Assembly: GCA_916610825.1 (NCBI GenBank)
Contig: OU744451.1
Coordinates: 9,484,989-9,548,988 of the forward strand
Reading direction: 5' to 3'
DNA from: Haliclystus octoradiatus
Lineage: Eukaryota; Cnidaria; Staurozoa; Stauromedusae; Haliclystidae
DNA: 64,000 bases
A program made the position numbers and the translations under genes. This document shows positions 12,801 through 57,521 of the stretch, one piece after another. Position 1 is the stretch's first letter; each line of letters starts with the position of its first letter. Under the pieces are notes generated by a model. It worked only from the letters and a program-made list of their open reading frames with translations. It was not told the DNA's origin and searched no databases.

Positions 12801-15800
12801 CTGAAAATCACACATTAGTTCACAGACCCTATGATTTCAGAAAAACCTCGGGGCTGGTACGCAGGCTAGAGAAAATTAAGAAGCAAATTGATAATTTTTT
12901 AATTCACTGGTCAAACCTTAACAAAAAATTCAGAAGGAAAAGCTGACGATGTCTAAAGAATTTGGAATGTTAAACCTTTTGTCAGATACAGTCTATACAG
13001 TAGGCCTATTGATATATTCCTGTCTGGACATAGACTAGCACAATGGAACTAATTAAAGAGACACAGTGAGTACATGGTATGCCATACCCTTTGCCCCATT
13101 CTTTGAAGACTTTATCATCTTCTAGCTTCTGTTGTTCCTCTTCTTTCTTTAAAACCTTTTCGTTTGCAATGTTTCTTCGTTTTCCTTCCTTGTCGCGATA
13201 AACTGTCCCAACACCTTTACCAGAGACCGATGCTTCCATTTTACGAAACTTATCATATTCTTGTTTTTTACGTAATCTATTTTCTTTTCGCAGAGAATCT
13301 GCTGTTTGAAGACCCGATTTTTTCTCTGAAAATCAAAATCAAAATGCTATCATCAAATACATCCAATCTATTTCTCTTTGATCAATTAGAAAATATTTGA
13401 AAAAAACAAGTCTTATGAATAGTACTACAGTGCAACCAGCTCAATTAAGTACAATACAAATAAGTGAAATTCACATTTATCTGAAACCTGGCTTTGAAAC
13501 TCTATAAACTATTTCCTGGCCAAGTTCTTGTTTTCAACAATTTCAGATAACTGCAAATTTGAATAATTGCAATGAAAACCGTTAACAATTTTGACTTGCA
13601 TTTAAGAGGGTTACACTGTATATGCTATAGCAATGAAGAGACCTTTCTGCCACAGAGATTCCATTTGTATGTACAGAGCAGAGCAAACCATCTGGTTTAT
13701 AATAAATCTATCATCTATATCACAAAAATTGCTATACGTTTGCTCACACATAAAACGCCTTATCCTATTTCATCAACAAAATAGAATAAATTATATTGCA
13801 GCTCGTATATTCATTAGTTAAAGTGCACATGACACGAAAAAATGTTATCACAGATTTGAGTAGTTGAATCTAAATGATGAAGAATGGGGACAATGATTTC
13901 TTAGTTTGAAAGCGTATAAGTAGGCAAAAGATATTTAATGTTGAATCTACCCTATTTTCGATTGGTCACTTTTTCCAAACTCAGAACAATAGTAGGAATG
14001 ACAAGAGGGCTTAGGTCTACTATAGGGCAATTGAAAACTTTGGAAAATCGTATCACCATTCACACAGAATTAAAAGTTTCTAACGTCTGAGTCAGCTATG
14101 CCTACACCTTTGGGACACCTTTTCTGCTTGAAATGAGTTCATTTAACCGAGAAACACATGAGATACAAGGATATTTAATAGTTGACATAGCGTTTTTCTG
14201 TAGAGAAAGGGGCAAACACTTGTCACAAATGAAGGTGAGGTGTGCGTAGAACAGCGAGTGCAGAGTCCAAATCGCAGGCCGCGGAGGATGATTGACACAT
14301 TTTGACAGAAAAAAGTAAATCCAACAACAACAAAACCCTTGTAACTCATGTATTTCTTAATAAATTATATTTATTTCAAGCAGAAAAGGTGTCCTAGAGG
14401 TATGGGCATAGCTGACTTGGACGTTAGAATTTTTTGATTTTGCGCGAAAGAAGATACAACTTTTATATTTCTGACCTCACTTTTTTCCTATAGTAAGCCT
14501 TCTTGAATTCCGACTGTCATTCGAGTTTGGAAAATAGTGAATGAATGTAAATAGGGTAGCTTCAGCATTAAATATCTCCGCTTATACGGGTTCAAACTAA
14601 GAAATCTTTTTCAACATTCTTCATCATTTAGCTTCAGCTACCCGAATCTGTGTTGAAAAATGTTCCTGTCATGTGCACTTAACAAATCAATCAACAATTA
14701 TGATCTTCTTGTTCGAAAATGAGAATAAATATTTAAAATGCAGTTCAGTAATTAATACTACTTTGATACCCAAACATTTATAGGCCTACCATGTTACGTG
14801 ATTTATAAAGTTTGTGCCAAAATCTTTTATTTAATTCATATTTAAATAAAAATTATTTTGTCAAATATATAAAAGAAAATAGAACAACTGTTTTATCTGT
14901 TATGATCCAAATATTAGGCTTAAACTTTGTTTAAAAACCTAATATTATAAATAGGGTAGCTTCAGCATTAAATATCTCCGCTTATACGGGTTCAAACTAA
15001 GAAATCTTTTTCAACATTCTTCATCATTTAGCTTCAGCTACCCGAATCTGTGTTGAAAAATGTTCCTGTCATGTGCACTTAACAAATCAACAATTATGAT
15101 CTTCTTGTTCGAAAATGAGAATAAATATTTAAAATGCAGTTCAGTAATTAATACTACTTTGATACCCAAACATTTATAGGCCTACCATGTTACGTGATTT
15201 ATAAAGTTTGTGCCAAAATCTTTTATTTAATTCATATTTAAATAAAAATTATTTTGTCAAATATATAAAAGAAAATGGAACAACTGTTTTATCTGTTATG
15301 ATCCAAATATTAGGCTTAATATTTGTTTAAAAACTTAATATTATGAAATTAGGTTGGATCATGTCACTCGTTTTAACCATATTGTGTGAAACAATGGTGC
15401 CAAGATCTTGAGACAGTATCGATGCAGGACGCCATTGGCCAAATGATACCCATCCGGCACTCAATTTGCGCATGCACAAATCTTTTGAGGGACAACAAAG
15501 GTTTATAATAGATTCAACGCTGAACCATGATCTATTCAGACTTCAAGACTTCAAAACAATAATCAAAATCATTAATTTAAGTCAAATCAGTACGAGCAAA
15601 AACCCTGAACTAAAATAAAGAGCCCTTGTTTATTTTTGTTGCTGGTTAAATGTCGATCAAAGTCACAATTTGCAACAGGGCCAACTGACGTTACGTACGC
15701 CTCGTAGGCTATTTCCTTATCAATATCGCTTTCGAGAAGGATTGTGCTGAGATTTTTATTGTTTTTTGTGTGCCACCGTAGTTCCAAACTTATCCCCGAT

Positions 15801-17689
15801 AAAAATTGTAAATCAATATCCTGAGTGAAGTGATCACAAAAAGTTAGTTTGATGAGAAATGCTTTAACAATCAAATAATAATCACTCTGTTATGATTTGC
15901 TACCATAACTTTTTAGACACCAAGAGTGTGTGACTTTCCACGACTGTCGTTTAATGGGATTATAAATTCTGGCACCGCGGAAAGCACAGGCATCCACAAA
16001 TTGAGTGCCGGACAGATATCATTTTGAAAATGGTGGTACATTTTGTATTAGCCTAGCTCCACAAGGCCCACTATTTTGTTACTCTACATATGGGCCTTGT
16101 AAAATTTCAGTGAATTGATGATGCGCTAACAACGTTGTGTCATCTATTTTATAAACAGAATACAATATACCACTGGGTCATTCCATGGGGAATCTGCAGT
16201 TTTTCCCCGCACCCTCTTAGAATTTGTTAAAAAATATATATGCATATAGATCTCGATGAGCTGAGTTTAGAAATGTAACTTGAAAATGTAAAAGGCGTGA
16301 ATCTTTGTCAATTAGCGGCGTTGTGACACCGACATATTGAGCTGCAAATTACTCCAGCTAAAAGGTAAATATTGCAATTTGAGTACAGAAATTGAAATAG
16401 CATCGCAGGAAGCAGCCTAGCAACAGAATGAGTCACATAGGGTTAGACAACTACCTGCTGTGAAACTTTTGTCAACATTTGACAAAAATCGAAATATTAC
16501 CTTTTTTGCTATGTATTTTTGAAGCTTTCATTTCAATTTTAATGGCAGTAAATGTGTAACTGCTTGGCTTTAAATTATACACTTGGCAAGACAATTCATT
16601 CCTCTATTGCAGATGGTTTAAATCGTTGAAATCCAATGAGAAATGGAAAGGATATAAGTGTTTAAATGAGTACCGAAAATGTAATTACAAATTGGTGTAG
16701 TTTACATGTGAAACAATGCGCCCTGAGATGTGCGAATCAATTTGACTGCCTTTTCAATTCACAAAGACGTCACAAATAATTTCATGAGTTAGGTAGATCA
16801 CCCCCTAAGGCCGCACATGCTAACCAGTGATTGGTCATTCTGATTTTTTGTAATGAGTGCATCAATTCATTCACTAGAAAGCTAATGTCTCCTATATGAA
16901 ACATCCGTTGGTAAAGTGGAGTACAGGGGCATGTGGCATAAGTCTAACTTTGTATATTTTTGTTAAAATAAGTATTTTTGTTAAATAAAAATGAGTTTAT
17001 TTCGTATGAAATGAATATGGTATTTCTCATGCCATCAAACTGTCAGATAATGAATTTCACAACTTGAATAACACATTCTACAATTGGCCTGTGACTAAAT
17101 ACTAACTCATAACTTCTGGAGAACTACTCTTCTCTCGTTTGATATGTTCATGTTTTGATTGGTCCCTTGGGATATCATCGTAGTCGGAATTATCTGAATC
17201 ATGACGTCGTCTCCTTCCTGGTGGTGAATAATCCGAATCTGAATTGTTCTTTCTTTGAGGTGAATAATCACTATCAGAATCTTTCCTCTGTCTATGTTTT
17301 CTTACGGGTGAAAAATCAGAATCGGAATTAGCCTTATTTTGTCTTACTGGCGAATAGTCAGAATCTGAATCGTGTCTATTTCTATTAGATACGCTATCTT
17401 CATCTTTGTCTTTTACTGTTTTCCATTTACTAGCTGCAGCTTTTTCCTTTTCGAGTTCATTTTGCTGAATTAAACTTAATCCATCTTCTGCATATACTAA
17501 TGGTTTATCTTGCTCGTCATCAGAGCTATCTTTGCGCTTATCCAAATCTTTAAAACTTACATCTTCATCTATAATATTTATATTGTTCTTCTTTTTAATT
17601 AAATTACTATTTGGCTTCTTTTTTCTTTTCTTTTTCTCCGGTTCAAGATAACGTTTCAAATAATCAGCTTTTGACAACTTGACCGCCAT
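9813..17689 (-). CDS. BUD13: BUD13 homologue, RES complex / spliceosome, four exons
   Basis: Subunit of the pre-mRNA retention and splicing (RES) complex of the activated spliceosome. Exons in transcript order: 17689-17107, 13325-13088, 11745-11564, 9988-9813; phases join to 393 codons including the stop (392 aa), shorter than the vertebrate protein. The start [20 protein letters not shown] is the family N-terminus. Exon 1 carries a repeated S-D-S-D-[YF]-S-P module between basic stretches, the counterpart of the RHD(S/T)PD repeats of BUD13. Exons 2-4 give the conserved C-terminal half: [64 protein letters not shown], ending in AYKWSVEDM. The exon 1 donor (GTTAGT) is inferred from phase. Intron 1 is 3.8 kb and full of repeats. 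Convergent with CHAF1B and divergent from the MTF-1-like gene. Confidence 0.93.
10231..10689. mobile_element. MITE with TACATTA target duplication
   Basis: Inverted ends GACCGAGCGCCACA... and ...TGTGGTGCTTGGTC pair, with a further well-matched block GGCAGGTTTCTCCG[GT]GCAACTTGAAA. Direct repeat TACATTA flanks it at 10224-10230 and 10690-10696. Lies in BUD13 intron 3. Duplication length (7-8 bp) would fit a hAT- or P-like source; no coding capacity. Confidence 0.7.
11216..11392. mobile_element. Tc1/mariner- or pogo-type MITE (CAGTGAAACCTG ends)
   Basis: Begins CAGTGAAACCTGTAT and ends AGGTTTGACTG, and contains the run GACCACTATAGACAGGTGGCC. A second copy in inverted order is at 30312-30493, there flanked by TA on both sides. 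CAGT ends with TA duplication are typical of pogo/Tigger-like MITEs. Confidence 0.7.
11412..11550. mobile_element. small hAT-type MITE (CAGGSTCCGACAAA ends)
   Basis: Near-palindromic element with ends CAGGCTCCGACAAAA and TTTTGTCGGACCCTG, lying 14 bp from the BUD13 exon 3 donor. Family members: 12480-12991, 22657-22810 and 27401-27574; the first of these has an exact 8-bp duplication, as hAT elements make. Confidence 0.65.
12480..12991. mobile_element. hAT-type MITE with exact 8-bp duplication, split by another MITE
   Basis: Starts CAGGGTCCAACAGAAG and ends near TTTTGTCAGATACAG. The 8-bp direct repeat TCTATACA flanks it (12472-12479 and 12992-12999). It is interrupted by the AGCCTGCG element at 12540-12867. 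It lies in BUD13 intron 2, about 90 bp from the exon 2 donor. Confidence 0.75.
12540..12867. mobile_element. AGCCTGCG-ended MITE nested in the hAT-type MITE
   Basis: Long inverted ends AGCCTGCGTACCAGCCCC... and ...GGGGCTGGTACGCAGGCT, with an inner inverted block AGTCCTGTGAACTAATGTGTG and its near complement. The host repeat is duplicated at the junctions as CTAGAGCAAACTT / CTAGAGAAAATTA (10 of 13 positions agree), matching the 13-bp duplication of the sister copy at 6398-6710. Confidence 0.65.
13428..13618. mobile_element. mariner-type MITE (CAGTGCAACC ends, TA duplication)
   Basis: Ends CAGTGCAACCAGCTCAATTAAG and CATTTAAGAGGGTTACACTG, flanked by TA on both sides. A related copy starts near 4486 (CAGTGTAACCCGCTCAAGTG) in CHAF1B. 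Confidence 0.65.
13817..14683. mobile_element. long-TIR element (GTTAAAGTGCACATGACA ends)
   Basis: The outer ends GTTAAAGTGCACATGACACG and CCTGTCATGTGCACTTAAC are complementary and the pairing continues inward for about 150-200 bp with mismatches (ATCACAGATTTGAG, TGATGAAGAATG, ATATTTAATGTTGAATCTACC). A separate inner inverted pair, GACACCTTTTCTGCTTGAAATGAG, lies at 14116 and 14370. Shorter relatives are at 41696-42048 and near 43600-43810. No transposase frame. Confidence 0.65.
14547..15345 (+). repeat. tandem direct duplication of about 400 bp
   Basis: The segment starting AAATAGGGTAGCTTCAGCAT at about 14551 is repeated from about 14951, to about 15345. The copies differ by a 4-bp insertion (CAATCAACAA against CAACAA) and a few substitutions. 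The duplication includes the right end of the element at 13817-14683 plus some 260 bp beyond it. Lies in BUD13 intron 1. Confidence 0.8.
15431..16037. mobile_element. non-autonomous TIR element (CCGGCACTCAATTTG arms)
   Basis: The left arm GCCATTGGCCAAATGATACCCATCCGGCACTCAATTTG pairs with the right arm CAAATTGAGTGCCGGACAGATATCATTTTGAAAATGG, a roughly 38-bp imperfect inverted repeat about 600 bp apart. No duplication could be fixed and no protein motif was seen. Exact ends are uncertain. Confidence 0.5.
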
Positions 17690-19623
17690 TTTGTAAATGT
17701 TGATCTGTGCTTTTATATTTACCTCTTTTTGATGTTACCTCGTAATCCAACTCGTAATCATGCTAATCCAACCATGAGATTTTCTCAGTTTTGGCGACTA
17801 AAAAAGTTTGTTGTTGGTTGAAATCGTGATAATTTAAACGCGCGTATAATTTGTCTGGTAGGTAGGTACATATTATTGCTTTTTTACTGATAATTGGCTA
17901 TCGAGGACACTGTAAATAAATCAAGGAATGAGATTTTACTTAACGCATATTCTTAGTACTTATATCCTTATCGTGGTAGTTTTTTGCAAAATAGAAGAGT
18001 CCTTTTATGATGCGAAATCTACCGCGAAAATATATTGTTCGCATTTATGTCAATGTTACTATTCGAAATGTACAGATTTTATGCTTGCCTTCTATAGAAA
18101 CATGAACTGATCACCCTAATGAAATTACCAAAGCTTCGTTGAATCATGGGAGGATAACTGATCAGCGATTCAGCGGCTTGTAGACCAGTCCTATAACCAC
18201 TCAATTTTTCCTTCAACTGAACTTTAAGCAAAATTCCTGTGTCTGCAACTCGTTTTCTAAGCTAATAATTGTGATTATTACATGCACATTGGTTGATATT
18301 TCAACTCATTGAATGGCATATCGATTGATTTTTGAATTTTTAGTTTCCTTTTTAACTTAATTAAATGTGAGCTAGCCTACTATCCAGTATTCACTATTTA
18401 TCTTTCGACATTTCATCTGACCACACGCCAGTGCAATGGTGAAACCCCAAACCCACATGGCACGGACACATGGCATGGTAACTATTCTTTTGGTGCCATG
18501 AAATCCATCCACGATATGTATGATTTACATTTCGCTTGCACATTTGGCTTGTGCTCAAATAATATGATGTTTTGAAAAACCTATTTATCCGCAGGGACTC
18601 AAGAACAGAGGGCAACAGGGTGACTTCCCTCCTGCCTTTGACGTGAAGGGGCAAAAAGAGCCTTAATAATCCGCACTTATTCATATTTATCTTACCAGAT
18701 CTTAAGTTTAATGGTTATTGAGATCTTATTCTGATTCCCTGTTGGGGAACTGCAAAATTCATCGTTTTAATCAGACCTAATCTTGTTTAATCGTTACAAT
18801 CTTGATCTAGAGATTACAAAACAGAGGAATAAAGATAATAGTCCTCTTTATTTATCAAACTTGTGTCTCTGATATGCAAAATCAACTTAGTTGGCTTTCT
18901 GTCAGAGACAGAATAACATCTCATCAAATAATGTTCACTCATAAAATTAAATTCAACATCCTCCACTGCTTTCTAACTTTTCCAATTGCCAAATACTAAC
19001 ATTACAAAACCTGATACCCACAATGATGTTTACTTCAACTCAAGCCATCGCCGTCCATTTCAAGTGTTGGCTTGGTCCTTCTTATTAGGCCTATAGGCTA
19101 CTACATTTAGGTTAGTCCTCAGTGTGAAGCTTTCACTCTTTGTACATCAAATCAAAGTTGAGCTAAAATAGTTAAGATACTATATTTGTCAAAATGTTAT
19201 TCCGTGATATCCTTTGCTTTGCTTGTATTCAAATTTACCAAACTATTTAAAAGTTGATGAGGCTTGTCTGACATGTGTTTCGTCTCTGTCAAGTGACTCA
19301 TCGTAGACCTTTCTGATGTCGTAGCTCGTCAGGCATCACTCCTGAAGTGCCAATAAAAATAAAATATTTATAAATTGTTCAATGTTACTCTACGAAACGT
19401 TCCAATTATCAAAATCCTCTAGAAGTTGGAGAACCTTGGATATTTTGCCCACTGTCCTGCCTTGTCTGCTTTGTTTTATTTTGTTTCTTTTATAAATCTA
19501 TGAAATTTTATATTAATGCTAATTTGAAATGATAAAACACTGAAATCGCATTATCCTTTTTTGTTAGGTTTCTGTTGCCTCACCTTATTGATTAGAGTTT
19601 TATGGAATGGAAGTTGAAGAAAG
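17690..19623. other. divergent intergenic region between BUD13 and the MTF-1-like gene
   Basis: Should contain both promoters and 5' untranslated sequence. I see no convincing exon, RNA gene or repeat; weak open frames near 18394-18684 have no recognisable motif. Confidence 0.45.
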
Positions 19624-20622
19624 ATGGAGTTTAATTGTACTATAACAGGATGTGGACGTCGCTACAAAACAAAAGGAAATCTTAAAACACACTTGAGATT
19701 GCACAATGGTGAATATTCTTTCCGATGTGAATATGATAATTGTACAAAAGCATTTGTATCATCATACAGTTATAAAATTCACTTCCGAAGTCATACCGGT
19801 GAAAGACCGTATAATTGTTTAATGGATGGATGCGAAAGACGCTTTAACACGAAATATAGACTAAATGCTCATTTACGTATACATAATGGAAAGACTTTTG
19901 ATTGTATGATTGAGGTATGTCGTAAAAGTTTTACGACAAAAAGTGATTTACAGAAACATATAAGAACACATACAGGGGAAAGACCATATCCGTGTAAAGA
20001 ACAAAGTTGTTTGCAGTCATTTGCTACATCGCATCATTTGAAGGTACATAATCGTAGACATACTGGAGAGAAACCTTATACTTGCGAAAAAAACACTTGC
20101 CAAAGATCGTTTTCAACAAGTTTTGGACTGAAGTCACATAAGAAAAGACATGTAAAAACAACTGGATCTTCAATAGATGCGCCAGGTCCGAGCAATGAAA
20201 ATAACACAGATTTTGCTATATTTCAGCAACTGCCCGAAGCAGAAGAGACAGCTGCTAATGTTGAAATTCCTCCAAATATTGTACCTTTGACCTCTGTTGC
20301 TCAACCATCAAATTATATTCTTCCTGAAAATATCATTGCCGGTAATTTGAATCATAATAATGCAATAGCCGTTATTCAACAACCAATGGAACCTATTGTT
20401 ATAACCAATATAGCACAACCTATTGTTATAATCAACCAATCGGGTGGTGGATGTTCTAGCAATAGACATGATAAAAATACAAATGGATGTGGTTGTTGTT
20501 GTAGAGAATGCAGCTGTAGTATTAAATCACCACAAAATACAGCCATTACAACATCTAGTGTTGTTTTAAATGTTATACCACAAACAATTGTAAATCATAA
20601 TGTAAACAATAATCCTAATTAA
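19624..20622 (+). CDS. MTF1: MTF-1-like metal-responsive transcription factor, intronless, six C2H2 fingers
   Basis: Reads as metal-regulatory transcription factor 1, which binds metal response elements and drives metallothionein and metal-handling genes. Six C2H2 fingers fill residues 5-176 (first Cys at 5, 35, 65, 94, 124, 154; last His at 27, 57, 87, 116, 146, 176). Finger order and linkers are those of MTF-1: finger 1-2 linker HNGEYSF (HRGEYTF in vertebrates), finger 3-4 linker HNGKTFDC, and signatures such as FTTKSDLQKHIRTHTGE and FATSHHLK. The tail has a cysteine cluster, C289, C291-C293, C296, C298, which corresponds to the metal-sensing Cys cluster of MTF-1. At 332 residues it is less than half the vertebrate length, with little room for the acidic, proline-rich and S/T-rich activation domains. 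An in-frame TGA at 19615 supports this ATG. AATAAA lies at 20712 and 20986. No introns, unlike its neighbours. Confidence 0.85.
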   Translation: MEFNCTITGCGRRYKTKGNLKTHLRLHNGEYSFRCEYDNCTKAFVSSYSYKIHFRSHTGERPYNCLMDGCERRFNTKYRLNAHLRIHNGKTFDCMIEVCRKSFTTKSDLQKHIRTHTGERPYPCKEQSCLQSFATSHHLKVHNRRHTGEKPYTCEKNTCQRSFSTSFGLKSHKKRHVKTTGSSIDAPGPSNENNTDFAIFQQLPEAEETAANVEIPPNIVPLTSVAQPSNYILPENIIAGNLNHNNAIAVIQQPMEPIVITNIAQPIVIINQSGGGCSSNRHDKNTNGCGCCCRECSCSIKSPQNTAITTSSVVLNVIPQTIVNHNVNNNPN

Positions 20623-21461
20623 AATGAACTAGTTGTGAATAGTAGAATAATGTTCATAACAAAACAAAATTATATCGTAGTTATACAGACACAGCACAGT
20701 CTCGCATTTTTAATAAAACGCTTTTAAATCAGTATCAAGAGATCCAATATTTTAGAGCAATTCCTATGACAAAAAATTGCCTTGGAACTTATTCCAGATC
20801 CTTTTGTCAAGATTCAGTAGGTATCTTGAAACACAAATAAGTAAATTCTGTTTCATATGAGTTTAAAATATTTTTGATTCTTGTTCAATCATATGCTCTT
20901 GATGGTAGATATTTTGTTTGGTCAAAATTGGTTGCAATAGCTTTCTTATTTCTTATTATATCTGAAAAGCTTGTTGTAGATTTGTAATAAATGGATGATG
21001 AGGTACCAGAATCAAAATGAATTTTCAAATCAGTTGAAGCAAAATTTACACATTAATTTTATGGAGAAAATCACTTTTTGGTTGATTGACAATGAAGTTC
21101 AAAAAACAACGTACAATTGGTACATGCACTTATCAGCCAGCCCTGAGATTTATGCCAACCGTGGGATCTCTGAACTAGCATGTGATTTCTGTTCAATAAG
21201 TTAGAATTGTCATTTTATGGAAATTGATGTTTTATGACAGCCTGTTGTTTCAAAAATATAATGAGACTGGTAATGAGGCTAGTGCACTCAAAGAAACTGA
21301 GCAAAACAGTAAAGATCCAATCCATTTTTTTCGTGAACTATTATTCAAATTTGATCACCAAAAATATCTTACTGTAAATCAATATATACATTTTCCAAGT
21401 TACAAATACCATCTTATTAAATTAGCGTCAAAAACAATCTTTCAAATAGTCATAAATTATA
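20623..21461. other. convergent intergenic region, MTF-1-like / PHIP
   Basis: Contains the 3' end of the MTF-1-like transcript (AATAAA at 20712-20717 and 20986-20991) and the 3' untranslated region of PHIP on the other strand. Small open frames here have no recognisable content. Confidence 0.45.
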
Positions 21462-56146
<34,685 letters not shown>

Positions 56147-57183
56147 TCCAAGATCTTCTATAGATCAAAACCATGAATTACCATCAAAGGATGATACTAA
56201 AATAGTTATCATACAAATATATCAAGTCGATAGTATCATTTTCATGTTTTAAATCGCGTAAATTTAGACTGCTAGAAAGCGAATTGTCATTTCTCTTGAT
56301 GCTTTACGTCACGTTCGTTAACATAACACATTGTCTACGCCGTACAGTCTGGAAGTAGCAATCTGTCCAAAACTACCCAATCATCGCACAATATGTAATG
56401 AATTCTGCTACAGATAATAAGAAATTATTTCCCACGGGAAAAAGCGCGAATTTCGAAGAAATTTTGGCATTAGAAACAAAGAAGTTTACATTATGGTGTT
56501 CTTCACTGGAGTACCTCAGCCTACATTTTCACATGGTTTTCAATTGCTTTTCACCGTGTAAACTTTTGTGTCTTTCGTTTTAGTAGAGTAACCCCTCATA
56601 ATTATGTAATTGAAGAAAAAATTATCATTTTCAGAATTTTATAATGATTTAATAATAATACATTACAATTTACAGTTACAGTACTTGCCAAGTCTGCTTA
56701 TCATAAAAGAGCAATATCTACTTGCAAAATAAATTATTCCAAAGAAGATTTTTCGGATATGTGTATCTTCCGAATTTTCGTAACAAGATTGGAGGCCACT
56801 GGTGAGTTTACTGTGCTGTGACAGTATTGTACTGACATGGCTAGTTTGTTTATGATTGTTTACCGGCTTGTATATTTTCGTGTGGTGATGATATATTAGT
56901 TAGAGTTTTGAAATGAATATGGTTGATGAAATTCGAGATAAGAAAGATGGGCCTCATGAAACTTGATGTAAATGTGGTCTGTTTACGAAGTTAACAAAAG
57001 AAGAACAATGGCTTTGTTCTGATTAGCGATTGTTCTGAGAAAAGAAATTGCAGTCTGGGTAAAATTACGTCATTAAAATGGACAAAAATGTTGAGTTTTG
57101 CACTTCGGTTTTGTTGGGCAGTTCATAACATCACAGCCATCACAGCTGGCTTTTTAGCATAGTTTAGTGTGAAATTTACCGCG
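56147..57183. other. upstream region of PHIP, with a weak candidate exon
   Basis: Should contain the PHIP promoter. On the plus strand an ATG at 56398 opens about 40 codons of ordinary-looking composition (to about 56516), and an open stretch at about 56680-56800 ends in GGCCACTG|GTGAGT. I could not join them in phase and recognise neither protein, so no gene is called. Confidence 0.3.
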
Positions 57184-57333
57184 ATGATGGAGCTACTTTG
57201 TGAAGAATACGATAATGTTGTGAATCGTTTGCGAACCTTCAACACGTGGCCAAATTCTGCACCAGCACTGATCAAAGATTTTGTTGAAGTTGGGTTTATT
57301 TATACAGGAGAGAAAGATAAAGGGCAATCCTGA
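57184..57333 (+). pseudogene. partial BIR (baculoviral IAP repeat) domain, stops mid-domain
   Basis: The frame gives 49 residues that include NRLRTFNTWPNSAPALIKDF and VEVGFIYTGEKDK, the N-terminal half of a BIR domain as found in inhibitor-of-apoptosis proteins (R-x-TF--WP-----L---GF-YTG--D). The zinc-binding half (C-x2-C ... H-x6-C) is missing: a TGA follows at 57331 and no GT donor sits at the expected place. It could be a decayed gene or an exon of an unusual transcript. It lies about 190 bp from the left end of the Merlin-like element. Family call is from the motif, function is not implied. Confidence 0.6.
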
Positions 57334-57521
57334 CTTCTACGGTATCAAAATCGTGTTTACGTTTTAGGAATTTTAATTGGTGTTAACAACCCACCTTTCC
57401 GAAAACATTGACGCGCTTGTAGACATCACATGTCTGTCAGCTACAACCCATTTGCTGCTGAAAAGTACCTCGTTTTCAAGCTTTGTATGTTATTAATTAT
57501 CCGTCCTCCGGTTATAGCTTG

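Noticed and set aside
18394..18684. 96-codon frame upstream of BUD13
   Set aside because: No motif, no splice support and ordinary intergenic composition.
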